Shown: piece after piece, positions 21,880 to 33,000 of the stretch
Numbering within the stretch: position 1 is the stretch's first letter
Layout: each line of letters starts with the position of its first letter
NCBI RefSeq assembly: GCF_000344685.1
Contig: NW_006920429.1
Span: 1-64,000, forward strand
From: Gloeophyllum trabeum ATCC 11539
Taxonomy: Eukaryota > Basidiomycota > Agaricomycetes > Gloeophyllales > Gloeophyllaceae
Direction: 5' to 3'
Length of the DNA: 64,000 bases
Translations under genes and position numbers: made by a program
The notes under the pieces: model-generated
Told to the model about the DNA's origin: nothing
The model's input: the letters and a program-made list of their open reading frames with translations, nothing else
The model's database searches: none

Positions 21880-23654
21880 TGCTTGACACGGTTGCGCTTG
21901 ATGGATGCCCTTAGTGTGTTCCTTCTACTAACGACGCTCCACCCCTCACCTTTAACGCTAGCTCGACAGGACCACTCATATGATGCTTCACGATGTCTGT
22001 CATTGCGGATATATACTCTGACTCGAGAAGCAGAGAAGTAGAAGAAATGTGAGCTTGGCTCAGTCAGGTCTGTGTCTCTCGAGGTGTGAGTAGACTTCTG
22101 ACTTCGGAGCCTCGCAATCTAACCCGCATCTCCAGTTCTGAAGCACTGATATGAAAGCTTGATTGTTTGGTACTTACAGGTGCCTGTACACTCTGTAACA
22201 TGCGATTCATTCTATTGGAGGTGATAGTCTGATCCGGTTGGTGTGTCAAAAGAATAAGGATGCTGCCGTGATATTCCCCTGCAAATCCTTAGAGAACAGT
22301 TTAACGTTGCTCACGATACTACGTCTCGCAGTTATAGGTGAGCAGAATCATCAGAGTAGGCGTCATAACTGTGCGCCTTCGGGAGGATGCAAGGGGCGGA
22401 CACCGGGAGATGCCGAGACCACATGCAGGGGGAGGGGGGGACCTCGGAGCCCTTAACTGAGATTTATTATAAGTTTAGCGCCCAGCCATCTGGGGTAAGG
22501 GGATAACGGGCAGGTATCTGGCACATTATTGGGTACTTTTGAACAACCTAAATGCCTTTCTGAAGTATCCCAGAGGAAAGCGGTGAGAAAGAATGACCCC
22601 TGGTAGCGATCACCAGAAAACATATGAATTGTGACCGAAGTAGATGTGACACCCCCTGTGACGAAGTAGCCCTAACCCTTGCTTGCTGTGTGACATACCT
22701 TCCCTTTATGTACTGTGAGACTGTCGCACGGGGGGAAGGGGGGGCCCCTGGAGACCCTTAACTGAGATTTGTGGCACGTGGTCTAAAATTTTATTTCTGT
22801 CCGCCCCTTGGGAGGATGTATGGATCATAGGACCACCAGAGTCGACTGGATACATGAATTTCGGCGCGGGCTGCATCGCAAATTGTAGAAAGACTAAGCG
22901 GTGATCTTACAGAGTACGAGAGGCTCGCAGCAGGAATCCGGTTTGTGTGAGACTTGGATGCGTGCCTGCACGACGAAGCCAGTGTTGCAATTCGATTGTT
23001 GGGAACACTCTAGCATGAGATCGTCGTAGGCTGTCTTGGAGGTAGACTCGAGACTTGGACGCCCAAGGAGATGTTGGACGTCTCGAGAGAAGAACGAGAC
23101 TGATAAAGACCTGATGCGACAAGTGCCGCGTCCCGACGCGACGCGTTTCTTCCGAGTATAAGGCCGCAGGGCCGCACTCGTGCGCAGCAGAACCCGCTAC
23201 CTTTGACTCGAACTGTGTGTAGACAGCAGCTTCAAATGGGGCTCCTCAACTTCCTGCAATGTATTGATAATTTCATAGACCTATGGTCCAGGACATGTAT
23301 AACATATCACCACAAGTCTCGGAAATTTGTATCAGAACTGAACAAGGCAGTCATGTTCTTCAAGCTTCAAATCCCCGGTCTCAACCACTCCTTATGAATT
23401 GAATGTCCTGCCACTTTTATGCATCCCTCTTGCCTGAGTGTTCAAGTTCCTCTGCCTGTCACTACTGTGTCAGTGGGCCGGCATTCAATACCCTCTGTTT
23501 CCTTGTGGGATATGTTTTGATGTCATACTTCCCTTATTTGGGACTTTAGGGCAGGTTTCTCCCGATCTTGCAAATCTACTATGTAAGTTGTCCACATCAA
23601 GGACGCCAAAACCCACTACCAAAGGTAGCGGGAATACCACCACGCACGGGCACC
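21880..23654. other. Spacer upstream of ATG7 with a duplicated G-rich motif
   Basis: No gene recognised. A G-rich tract followed by CTTAACTGAGATTT occurs at about 22428-22465 and again at about 22729-22770. A CCGCCCCTTG/GGGAGGATG motif flanks the pair (near 22375 and 22800). This may be a degenerate small element. The last 250 bases are the presumed ATG7 promoter, rich in TCC and CTT tracts. Confidence 0.4.
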
Positions 23655-26294
23655 ATGCCCATCGTCCAGTTTGCGCCCTTCTCCTCGCTCGTCCAGCCGT
23701 CCTTCTGGCACGAGCTCACAAAGCTCAAGATCGATGTCCTCAAGCTGTCCGACGAGAGCCTGTCCATTCACGGCCACTACTCGGCTGGGAAGACAATCAA
23801 GGATCGCGAGACCGGCAACGATATCGCGCTGGGCTGCAACCTGAGTGTCGGAGAGGACGCGTTTAGCAAGGAATTCCAGTGAGTATTTCGGTTGAGCGAG
23901 GCTGCATTGGTTCCTTATCCAACCACTCAGCGCACCGCCGAACGCGGTTCCGGCTACTGGCGTCTTCAAGAACTACAACACGATCGAAGAGTTCAAGGCT
24001 GCGGACAAGACCGCGCTGTTCAACAAGGTTGCAGATGAGGTGCGTACGCCCGAATGCTGGCTTTGCGGCTCTGCACCGCTAATCTCTGCATAGATCTGGG
24101 CAGCCGTCATGACCAACAAGGACCCTTCCATCCTCAACCGTTTCCTCCTCATCGCGTATGCAGACCTGAAAAAGTACAAGTACTACTACTGGTTCGCCTT
24201 TCCTGGCTTCGTAGCGAAGCCTGCATGGGAGATCACGGATGGCTGGAGAGCGGCGGATACAGTGCTATCTTATGAAGCGGTACGTTCGCTGTGTGGGCGG
24301 ATGGCTAGGATATTGATAGACTTTCTCGCAGATGAAAGCTATCCATGACGATCTGGCCAAGTCCCTGAAGCCCTACTTCCTGGTCCGCACGAACGGCAAG
24401 GTGCCCGAGGTGGCGTCCGTAGAGAGGTATGAGGATTTCTTTGCAGGTGTGCCGCCGTCTTCGGTACGCACCTTTTACTCTATCTCGTCCCCCCTTTCCG
24501 TTTACAACGCCCGGATATCTGCGTTGACCCTACCCTGGCCTCCTTATCACCCCTCACGCCATCACTAACCCCCTCCAGCAACTCGTCGGCTTCCTGGACC
24601 CCTCCGCCATCCCCGAGAACCCCGGCTGGCCCCTGCGCAACCTCCTCGCGTACCTGCGCTCCCTCTCGCCCGCCACCACCGCCTCCCTGCGCGTCCTCTG
24701 CTGGCGCGACACCGAGCCCCCGCACGCCGGCTCCGGCTGGCGCTCGCGCTTCGGGGTCGTCGAGGCGGGCGTGCCGCAGGAGGCAACGGATGCTCGCCCG
24801 AGCGCGGTGGGGTGGGAGAAGAACGTGCAGGGGAAGCTGGGCCCGCGCGTGGCGGACCTCGCGCCGATGATGGACCCGACGAGGTAGGTCGGTTCGCGAT
24901 CGTGGACGGGTGACGGCACGCTGACGACGGGTGCTTCGAGACTCGCCGACCAGGCTGTGGACCTCAACCTGAAGCTGATGCGCTGGCGCATCCTGCCCGC
25001 GCTCGACCTCGACAGGATCGCGGCGACAAAGTGCCTCCTGCTGGGCGCGGGGACGTTGGGGTGCTACGTCTCGCGCACGCTCATGGTGCGTGCGCCTTGC
25101 CGCTTACCGACACTCTCGTTCGCGGACACTGACGTCGGCGCGCGTGCAGGGCTGGGGCGTGCGCAAGATCACGTTCGTCGACTCGGCGCGCGTGTCGTTC
25201 TCGAACCCCGTGCGGCAGCCGCTGTTCGAGTTCGAGGACTGCCTCGACGGGGGCAAGCCCAAGGCCGCGTGCGCCGCGGCACGACTAAAGAAGATCTTCC
25301 CGGGCGTCGACGCGGCGGGGTATAACCTCTCCATCCCGATGCCGGGCCACCCCGTCCCGCCGGGCTCGGTCGAGCAGACGAAGAAGGACGTCGCGCAGCT
25401 CGAGAAGCTCTTTGACGAGCACGACGCTGTTTTCTTGCTCATGGATTCCCGGGAGAGTCGCTGGCTGCCAACAGTTCTGGGAGCCTCCAAGGGGAAGGTG
25501 AGGAGTTCTATGTTGTGACCGGAAGTGTCGGACAGCATGACGAGGTCTCTAGATTGTCATGAACGCCGCGCTCGGATTCGACACGTTCCTCGTGATGCGC
25601 CACGGCCCCCGCGCTGCGACGTCCGCCGGAACGCGCCTGGGCTGTTACTACTGCAACGACATCGTCGCCCCCGCAGACGTACGTAAACCCCGCCCGCCAC
25701 GAGAAATGCATAGCTCCTGACACAAGTTTGACATGGCAGTCTCTGACTGACCGGACGCTCGACCAGATGTGCACGGTCACGCGCCCGGGGCTCGCCTCCA
25801 TAGCAGCGTCGACGGCGGTGGAGCTGTTGGCTTCGCTCCTGCAGCACCCCGACGGGTACGTTGACACCATTTTTCCTCCCGCGATTGTTTGACGTGCTCC
25901 GGATACAGCATCCGAGCGCCCGCCCCGCCACCCCAGCCGGGGAACGCGCTGCCAGATCCAGGGACCTCCGGGAGCATCCTCGGGCTGGTGCCGCATCAGC
26001 TGCGCGGATTCCTCGCCCAGTTCAGGAACATGCTCATCACCGGTGCGGCGTATGATCGGTGCACCGGGTGCAGCGAGACGGTGCGTTGGTTGCCTGGATA
26101 TGATTGCGTACCGGACTTAACTCGCGGTCATCGTCATGCAGGTGCTCAAGGCGTACGAGGAGCGCGGCTTTGCGATGCTCCTCCAGGCGTTCAACGAGCC
26201 GGGGTACCTGGAGGAGCTTACCGGGCTGAGCAAGCTGCACGACGAGGGCGAGGCGATCATGGAAAGCGTCGACTGGGACGAGGACGACGAGTGA
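23655..26294 (+). CDS. ATG7: Autophagy E1-like activating enzyme Atg7
   Basis: Eleven exons close into 671 residues: 23655-23878, 23931-24039, 24094-24279, 24332-24463, 24579-24883, 24941-25085, 25150-25497, 25553-25678, 25740-25855, 25909-26080, 26142-26294. The N-terminal Atg3-binding domain (about 1-300) leads to the adenylation domain. There [10 protein letters not shown] supplies the nucleotide-binding G354-x-G356-x-x-G359. Two CxxC pairs (C514/C517 and C615/C618) fit the structural zinc site. C536 in [10 protein letters not shown] is the catalytic cysteine that carries Atg8 or Atg12 as a thioester. The C-terminal helix ends acidic (DWDEDDE), as in the homodimer/Atg8-recruiting tail. Atg7 passes Atg8 to Atg3 and Atg12 to Atg10 in the cytosol. 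Exons 5-7 are markedly GC-rich; length and motifs are normal and nothing is broken. Confidence 0.95.
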
Positions 26295-27799
26295 CGAATA
26301 AGGATAGGATTCAATGTACGATGATACCCTCAATGTGCGGATTCTTTGTATCAGCTGTCTTCTTCTGATTGTATCAATCAATGCTATCGGTATCGGGCGC
26401 TCGATCACACGATTCAGATTGTAGGGGCTCAGAGATCTGAGAGCACGTTCTGTCAATAGCGCCCGCATTCTGTCGAACGGGTTCGCAAAGTGCCGGATAG
26501 GCACCGTGGATAGTTCTCATCCTATTGCGACGTCCCTGCCACACATGAACGCCGGACGTGGGTGTCAAAACACCGGGCGAGCCAAATGTCTCCAAGGCGC
26601 TGCGCTCAGGTTCAATATTCCAATTCCGGAAGCTGAGGCGAGAGAAGACTGGTGGACTCGCGAGATTTCTTGTGGCATCTACTGTACTGTAACCCGGCCG
26701 GATTCCAGAAATACAACATAATCAGGGTTAGCGAATGGAGTGCATAACGAAACTCTGACGGCGAAACTGTCGGTACCCGGTTCACTGTTTCGGACCCAAC
26801 GTAGGAGTACTGCAGTCAGCGCTCTACGTGTACACCGGATGGTTCGGGATTTCTGAGAGCAGTTGTCAGCGCGTCGTAAGCCGGAACTGCTATACTGAAG
26901 TGCCTGCTCAGGATTCCTCCTCGGAAATTATAGAACAACACGAAATGACAAACGGAACGTCAGTGCTCGCCAGTGCACGTTACGACGGCGGTAGAGCAGT
27001 GCCTTGCCTTAACCCCGACTGGAAGCAGGCCCACGTGGCTGCCAGGTGGCTCCCACGCGAACATTTGCCGGATGCGGAGTTTACGCTGTCCTCGGACCTC
27101 GACATTCTGCACTTGTTCCTGACTTCAGTTGCGCTACCGAAGTCCGACGTCCGCCACATCTCGTGCGGCTGTCCGTCATGATGGCCATCGTGCAGGTTAA
27201 TCCAGGACCAGAAGAATTGTTCCATTGTCTTTTAGAGAGGGCTTACGCTTCGCAGAAATACCCCCCTACGCCCTGGCGCCGCAATGGAAATGTCTAGGGC
27301 AGATCATGGTACATTCATGCACTGAACCGTCGTCCTTAGTGAACAATCTCGCTGAACGGCGGGCTCGCGAACACCCGGAGATACCCCAATCATCCGGCTC
27401 AAAGTGCGCTTCTCGGGCGGAGTGTGCAAAGATTGAGGCTCATTAGACGTCATCTATACGGCGGTCTTTCCGAATGGGTTGTTGCGCGGGGTACCGCCCT
27501 CTTGACTGTACCTCAAGGTATTCAACTTGGTCGAAATCGCCAACATTTCGACGTACCTCACCGACCGAGATGTCCGTGTGGGCGCCTAGAGTTCCCTCCG
27601 TCCAAGTGTGAGTGGCAGCCCGTCTCCAGCTCTGTGTACCAACGCCACCTCCTCTGGAACATGATTTGTGCAATTGCTAGCTCCTTCTGTCCTCCGGCGC
27701 CGTTTCTCAGCTTCTCCTCCCGTGCAGTGAGCCTTGTTATAAGAGCGCGATCGCGCCTGCACTCTGACAAGCAAGCAAAACAACTACACAACACACGCA
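26295..27799. other. Spacer between ATG7 and the DUF6593 gene
   Basis: Includes the ATG7 3' flank and the promoter of the next gene. Frames at 26500-27500 are short and overlap on both strands, without family resemblance. A TATA-like TTATAAG at 27737-27743 lies about 60 bases before the ATG at 27800. Confidence 0.45.
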
Positions 27800-28495
27800 A
27801 TGGCTACCGGTTATAATCCTTTCGGTGGATGGGGCAACTCGGAGGCGCCGCCGCCATCGATATTCGGCGCGTTGCCGTACCCTCAATCAAGTGCCCCTTC
27901 GCCGACTCTGGCGGACAGAGCGATTTTCGTCTTCACCGACTACAACCCGTCGATCTTGAACTGCACCATAGTGGACAACCGCGCGAGAACCGTTTTCTAT
28001 ATTTCGACAGAGACGACTCCTCGGTACACGTTCGTCAAGGATCGTGACGGTAGAAATCTCGGAGTGATAGAGTGGCAGACGCACCCGTCCGTCGAGATCC
28101 GCGGGATTGTGCCCAAGCAGGAAGTGCGCAGCTGGCTCGCGCTTTCTCCGGACGCAAGGTATGCCACAGTCATACCTTCTCCCAGCGCTTCTGATGTCTG
28201 TATCCCGCCTTAGATCTAGAGTAATGACCGTGCAGAACGCCCGCTATGCCTGGGCACCCAGCGGCAGTCACATTCTGGTAAGTGTCATGAATACACTGGT
28301 TCCACACATCCAAAAGCTCATTTGCGCTTGCAGCTGTATACCACCACTTCTTCCGTCCCCCAGGTACTCGGGAAGGTATCGAAGACGGCTTCTACCGTCA
28401 CTCTAGAGCTCAGCGCCGCAGCTCTCGAACTCGGTCTGCTCGAATGCGCTATCGTCGCTACTCTCCTGATGCAATCCGGGCGCAACATTGACTGA
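27800..28495 (+). CDS. DUF6593 family protein
   Basis: Three exons (27800-28158, 28214-28277, 28334-28495) give 194 residues. The order of elements is that of the DUF6593 family common in agaricomycetes. A Gly/Pro-rich start is followed by beta-rich segments (FVFTDYNPSILNCTI, RTVFYISTE, TRNLGVIEWQ-like) and the helical end (ALELGLLECAIVATLLMQ). The function is not known; these proteins are small, probably soluble and usually present in many paralogues. The start is supported by a TATA-like box 60 bp upstream and an A-rich leader. Nothing is broken. The family call rests on memory of the pattern, not on a search. Confidence 0.8.
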
Positions 28496-28998
28496 ACAAC
28501 TATTATACCGCAAAGCATCATCACCGCTACAAGCTCAATAATGTCGCACAACCACTGTATCAAATAGTGTTCCCTTTCGTCTTCGTACTCACGGTACAAT
28601 TCTTTCGATGTTGATGCCGTCTATTTATTAGATTGCTTAGACCTTCTAGTCATCTATATATGTATCGAATACTACTAGCTCGTATCTCAAAGGCACTATG
28701 ATTTCCAACAGACATCTGGCATTAGGCTAGCTCCTGCCCCTTGTAAGAGGAGACAGAGTGCACCTCCGAGATCCGATCAAATGTTCTCGGAACTCGAGAC
28801 CGGGTTGTCCCCGATACATCTGCGATCCACATACGTGGCGGATCTGACGGGCGTAACAAGCTATATGTACAATTGTGGATGGTCCTCTGGGCAGCATGGT
28901 CCTCTCGGGCCAGTATACCACAAAACGTGCTGGCAGCTCGCCCTGCATCAGGAAACCGGAATATCTCCGGATGGAGACAGCGTCTCCGCGGCTCCGCC
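28496..28998. other. Spacer, no gene seen
   Basis: 3' flank of the DUF6593 gene. From about 28970 on it is rich in GGAGAC/GTCTCC words, which also build the tandem array that follows. Confidence 0.45.
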
Positions 28999-29275
28999 AT
29001 GTGCGGGATGGAGACAGGTTCTCCAGACGGAGACGAGGTCTCCATCCGGAGACATGCCCCCCACTAATATACAGTAATATGTGCTAAATTTTGCTCGAAT
29101 GCAAAGAGGAGCACGTATAGCAAAAACATAAGCCCATATCCTGTCCCTATGTGCGGGATGGAGACAGGTTCTCCAGACGGAGACGAGGTCTCCATCCGGA
29201 GACATGCCCCCCACTAATATACAGTAATATGTGCTAAATTTTGCTCGAATGCAAAGAGGAGCACGTATAGCAAAA
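28999..29275 (+). repeat. 150-bp tandem repeat running into gap 2
   Basis: GTGCGGGATGGAGACAGG begins at 29001 and again at 29151, and the sequence between is repeated exactly up to the N run at 29276. The unit therefore measures 150 bp, with at least 1.8 copies visible. Each unit contains a palindromic block built from GGAGAC and GTCTCC around GAGACGAGGTCTC. The array probably continues inside the gap. Confidence 0.85.
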
Positions 29276-30056
29276 NNNNNNNNNNNNNNNNNNNNNNNNN
29301 NNNNNNNNNNNNNNNNNNNNNNNNNNNNNNNNNNNNNNNNNNNNNNNNNNNNNNNNNNNNNNNNNNNNNNNNNNNNNNNNNNNNNNNNNNNNNNNNNNNN
29401 NNNNNNNNNNNNNNNNNNNNNNNNNNNNNNNNNNNNNNNNNNNNNNNNNNNNNNNNNNNNNNNNNNNNNNNNNNNNNNNNNNNNNNNNNNNNNNNNNNNN
29501 NNNNNNNNNNNNNNNNNNNNNNNNNNNNNNNNNNNNNNNNNNNNNNNNNNNNNNNNNNNNNNNNNNNNNNNNNNNNNNNNNNNNNNNNNNNNNNNNNNNN
29601 NNNNNNNNNNNNNNNNNNNNNNNNNNNNNNNNNNNNNNNNNNNNNNNNNNNNNNNNNNNNNNNNNNNNNNNNNNNNNNNNNNNNNNNNNNNNNNNNNNNN
29701 NNNNNNNNNNNNNNNNNNNNNNNNNNNNNNNNNNNNNNNNNNNNNNNNNNNNNNNNNNNNNNNNNNNNNNNNNNNNNNNNNNNNNNNNNNNNNNNNNNNN
29801 NNNNNNNNNNNNNNNNNNNNNNNNNNNNNNNNNNNNNNNNNNNNNNNNNNNNNNNNNNNNNNNNNNNNNNNNNNNNNNNNNNNNNNNNNNNNNNNNNNNN
29901 NNNNNNNNNNNNNNNNNNNNNNNNNNNNNNNNNNNNNNNNNNNNNNNNNNNNNNNNNNNNNNNNNNNNNNNNNNNNNNNNNNNNNNNNNNNNNNNNNNNN
30001 NNNNNNNNNNNNNNNNNNNNNNNNNNNNNNNNNNNNNNNNNNNNNNNNNNNNNNNN
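29276..30056. other. Assembly gap 2 (781 N)
   Basis: The left side ends inside a 150-bp tandem unit and the right side starts with unrelated sequence. The gap most likely hides further tandem copies. Confidence 0.9.
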
Positions 30057-31092
30057 ACTCCATATGGAGCATATGGAGATTTCCGAGGTTCCTGATGTGG
30101 AGACGGATGGTGGCTGGTACTGTGGGCGAGTCTCCAGACACTTGCTGGAGGTATTCCTTTACTCCGGCAGGGCGGATACGGTCACTCAGATGCCTTCCAA
30201 TAATTCCGAAAATTTCCGTGCGATAAGCTTTTGAGAGCTCAAGGGCACACCGCCGGAACATGCGCTCACCAGAAACAAGGATTACCTGGGGGTTACCCCT
30301 GAATAGTGATACCATGGTCCGGCTCGGTCTGGTTATTGACCCAAATTTCCAGACCTGGGACCGGACCCAAGGTCCAGTTCGGGTAAATGTCCGGACTGTG
30401 AACCTCAAAGAACCCGAAATGGTGTTGGGTCCAGTCAGGTTCGGGTTTGAACCCTTCAGAATTACCATATTTAGGTACAGTTCAGGCATTGTGGCTCCAC
30501 CTGGACCTCATTTCAGGTTCGGTCCACCCCAAAGCCAGACCGCAGACCAGAACCTGGGTCCGGTCCGAACCGGTTCTCCCAGGTTCAGGAACCGGACTGC
30601 GGCATCACTACCCCTGATTCGATACTCCCACTACAAGATAGTGGGATTACTGGAGGATGAGTGGCCCGCACTCTATCACAGGTCTCACATATCTGGTCCA
30701 TGTCTATACGCACATCCTGGCCGAATTAGTATCCACCGGAGCCACTATGCGGGACCATAGCAAAGAAGCGGGACCATCTAACCATGACGCGTCCATGTGA
30801 ATGTGTGTGCATTGGTTATTGGACAATATTTTTTCCCACTTTTACATGACAGAACCAATATGGTGATAAGCCTCAGGATCGTCTGATCCCCGAAAATGCA
30901 GACTCAGCACATCGTACAAACCCTCCGGAGCTTATTTGCCACAGCGCTCACACACCTCTAGGCTTCTATGGGCTCTAAAGAATTGTTCTATTTAGCTCTG
31001 GACTTCCTAGCATCCTTGAGGCGTACACGGACCCATTCCGCCATTTATCTCCGTGAACAGGAGCTCCAGAGTGACTTAACCAATGCGACTTC
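30057..31092. other. Low-complexity tract and spacer
   Basis: Between about 30290 and 30600 the sequence is built from variants of GGTCCGG, GGTTCGGG and ACCGGACC on both strands, without a fixed period. Frames through it are by-products of this composition. A similar but different tract (CGGGTACGGGT) is found near 49420-49620. No gene is seen. Confidence 0.55.
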
Positions 31093-32215
31093 TAGATGAA
31101 TTAGCTCCGGGGCCTGCGGACACTTCTACCGGGGGGCGTCATCCTCATGCCCACCCTCCAGTATCAAAGTTTCCGGTCTCGCTAAGCTTCAGAGAACAAC
31201 AGAATAGTTTTTGTGTGTGTTTGCCTGTACGATATGCTTGTGTACAAGGCAATCGTGGTAGGGTACCAGTACACTACAGGAGTGGTTATACACTACTGAC
31301 TATACAGCTTTTATGTAAGTTATCCTCACGGAGCATGCGCACGCTCGCTATGAAGTCACCACTTCCGACATCCAGCACTCACTCCCCCTTGTTTCCATCA
31401 AATTACCGAAGGTGCAGATGTATAAGAGTCACCATGAGGCCAGCATCAGTCAGCAAGCGGCCGGAGGTAATTAGCACGTGACCGGCACGTCGTGCGGAGT
31501 GATGGGACTGCTTAGGGCAGGTGGCGGAGCGTCGAGGTGACCTCTAGGGGCTGGGACGAGCAAGTGGGAGCGCAAGGGAGTCGTATGGTGCATGGTATAA
31601 TGGTGGCAAGTGCTGAGCAATCCTGTGGGTAGCGGTGTTTATTTGTTATTTATCTTCGGACGGTTGCAAAGCCATTCCTGTAGTATAAGTTGTACAAAGT
31701 AGCATACAGAAAAACAGGTTTTTGCACTTCACCATCTCAGAGAATTAGTGTTACTATCTCAGCGACCCTCGGAGTTCGAAAGCGTCAAACTTAGCAAATT
31801 ATAACCGATTCTAGCTTTGCCAATAGGCCTGACTCATCGAGTGATTTATCTCTGCCATTGCTTTAATTATCTCAGGTGATTCCTACATAGCAAAATAAAA
31901 TTAACCAAGTCTCTCTAGCAATTTCTACCACCGCGGGCACGATCCTACAACAGGCATTGTTGCTTGCAGCTTTGATTGCGACTTTTTGGAGATAAATACT
32001 CCGGAGTGTCAACTAGTGTTTGTTTCAGGCGTCAAAGTGTTTGTTTTATTTTTCTAGGTCTTCCTATGGACTACCCTACATCGTCTTACTCCTCCTTCCC
32101 CCTTGAACTATTAAAATACCCCTCAGTTGTCTCAGACCACCTCCACCCATACCACTGGTGTTAGGTTTATTTCTTTTGGTCCTTGGTGCTTGTTGTGTGT
32201 CAGTGCATATCAACG
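31093..32215 (+). repeat. LTR-like dispersed repeat, copy B
   Basis: Matches 861-1765 in the same orientation with about 220 extra bases at 31152-31375. The extra segment begins inside the first conserved block and ends just before the ACTCACTCCC motif. It is therefore either an insertion in B or a deletion in A. Conserved landmarks include the TATAAGTTGTACAAAG box and GGAGATAAATACTCCGGAG. Confidence 0.6.
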
Positions 32216-32369
32216 GACAAAGGTCAAGGCAGTTATATAAGTCAAGTGCCCGTCCACAGTCATAACGAAAGTCGCATCTCATTGGATAACAACGCCCATC
32301 AACCTACAAGTCAAAAATGAAGAGGGGGTATCACAAGTTAGGGGAACGCACTCACCAGAGGAGACATGG

Positions 32370-33000
32370 GAGGTAAAGTTAAATTTCAGTTTCACGTTCT
32401 GCGCGTTGCAGATCATAATAAGCTTTCTGAAACTTGATACTTCGGCTTCGTCATGGCTGCCGCGGATAACCCGTGACACTCAAGTCTTTGAGCCCGGGAA
32501 AGGCGCGGGAGAGATCGATCAATTTCACAAGCTCTGCAGCAAGGCCGTGCATAGTGGATTCGACAACTAATTCTTCCAAACTCGGAATGGCCTCGATCCC
32601 CTCAGGGAAGATACTCTTGTGCTCATTGAGGCACATGACAAATGATTTCAGGGATTTAAATGATGAGATGTCGAAACTTGCAGGCGGCATTCCCCTTGTC
32701 AGCCAGTCATTTACGCAAAGACAGGTGAGAGCTGCCACATTACACGCGCATAATTGCGTGACCAAACCAGGGGGTACCTCGACAAACTCCAAGGTTTCTA
32801 ACGCCAGCTTTCCCGAAGTTGGGATTACTTCTTCGGCGTCGAAACAACTGCAGAGGCGCAGGATTCAGAGAGACGGTATGACAGGTAATTGGATCTTGCC
32901 GGCAAAACCAATCAGACACAGGTCTCTTAGAGAGGAGAAAACTACTTGGGGGGAGTGGGCCAATGCTGTGCATGGCTGGTTACAAGTCCTGAGCTGGGCA
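32370..33000 (-). pseudogene. F-box/leucine-rich family relic, C-terminal part only
   Basis: On the minus strand, short frames follow the second half of the intact F-box protein at 35374-36729. They read LRDLCLIGFAGK, then MEFVEVPPGLVTQL, LTCLCV, SFKSLKSF, FPEGIEAIPSLEELVVE and FPGLKDLSVTGY. After a frame change, SHDEAEVSSFRKL and NVKLKF follow. The F-box itself is absent and at least two frame changes occur, so the copy is dead. It is closer in order and orientation to the intact gene than to the relic near 10 kb. Confidence 0.7.

Noticed and set aside
28948..30489. A 513-codon frame on the minus strand across gap 2
   Set aside because: It is made of the 150-bp tandem unit, N codons and the GGTCCGG-type tract; there is no protein resemblance.
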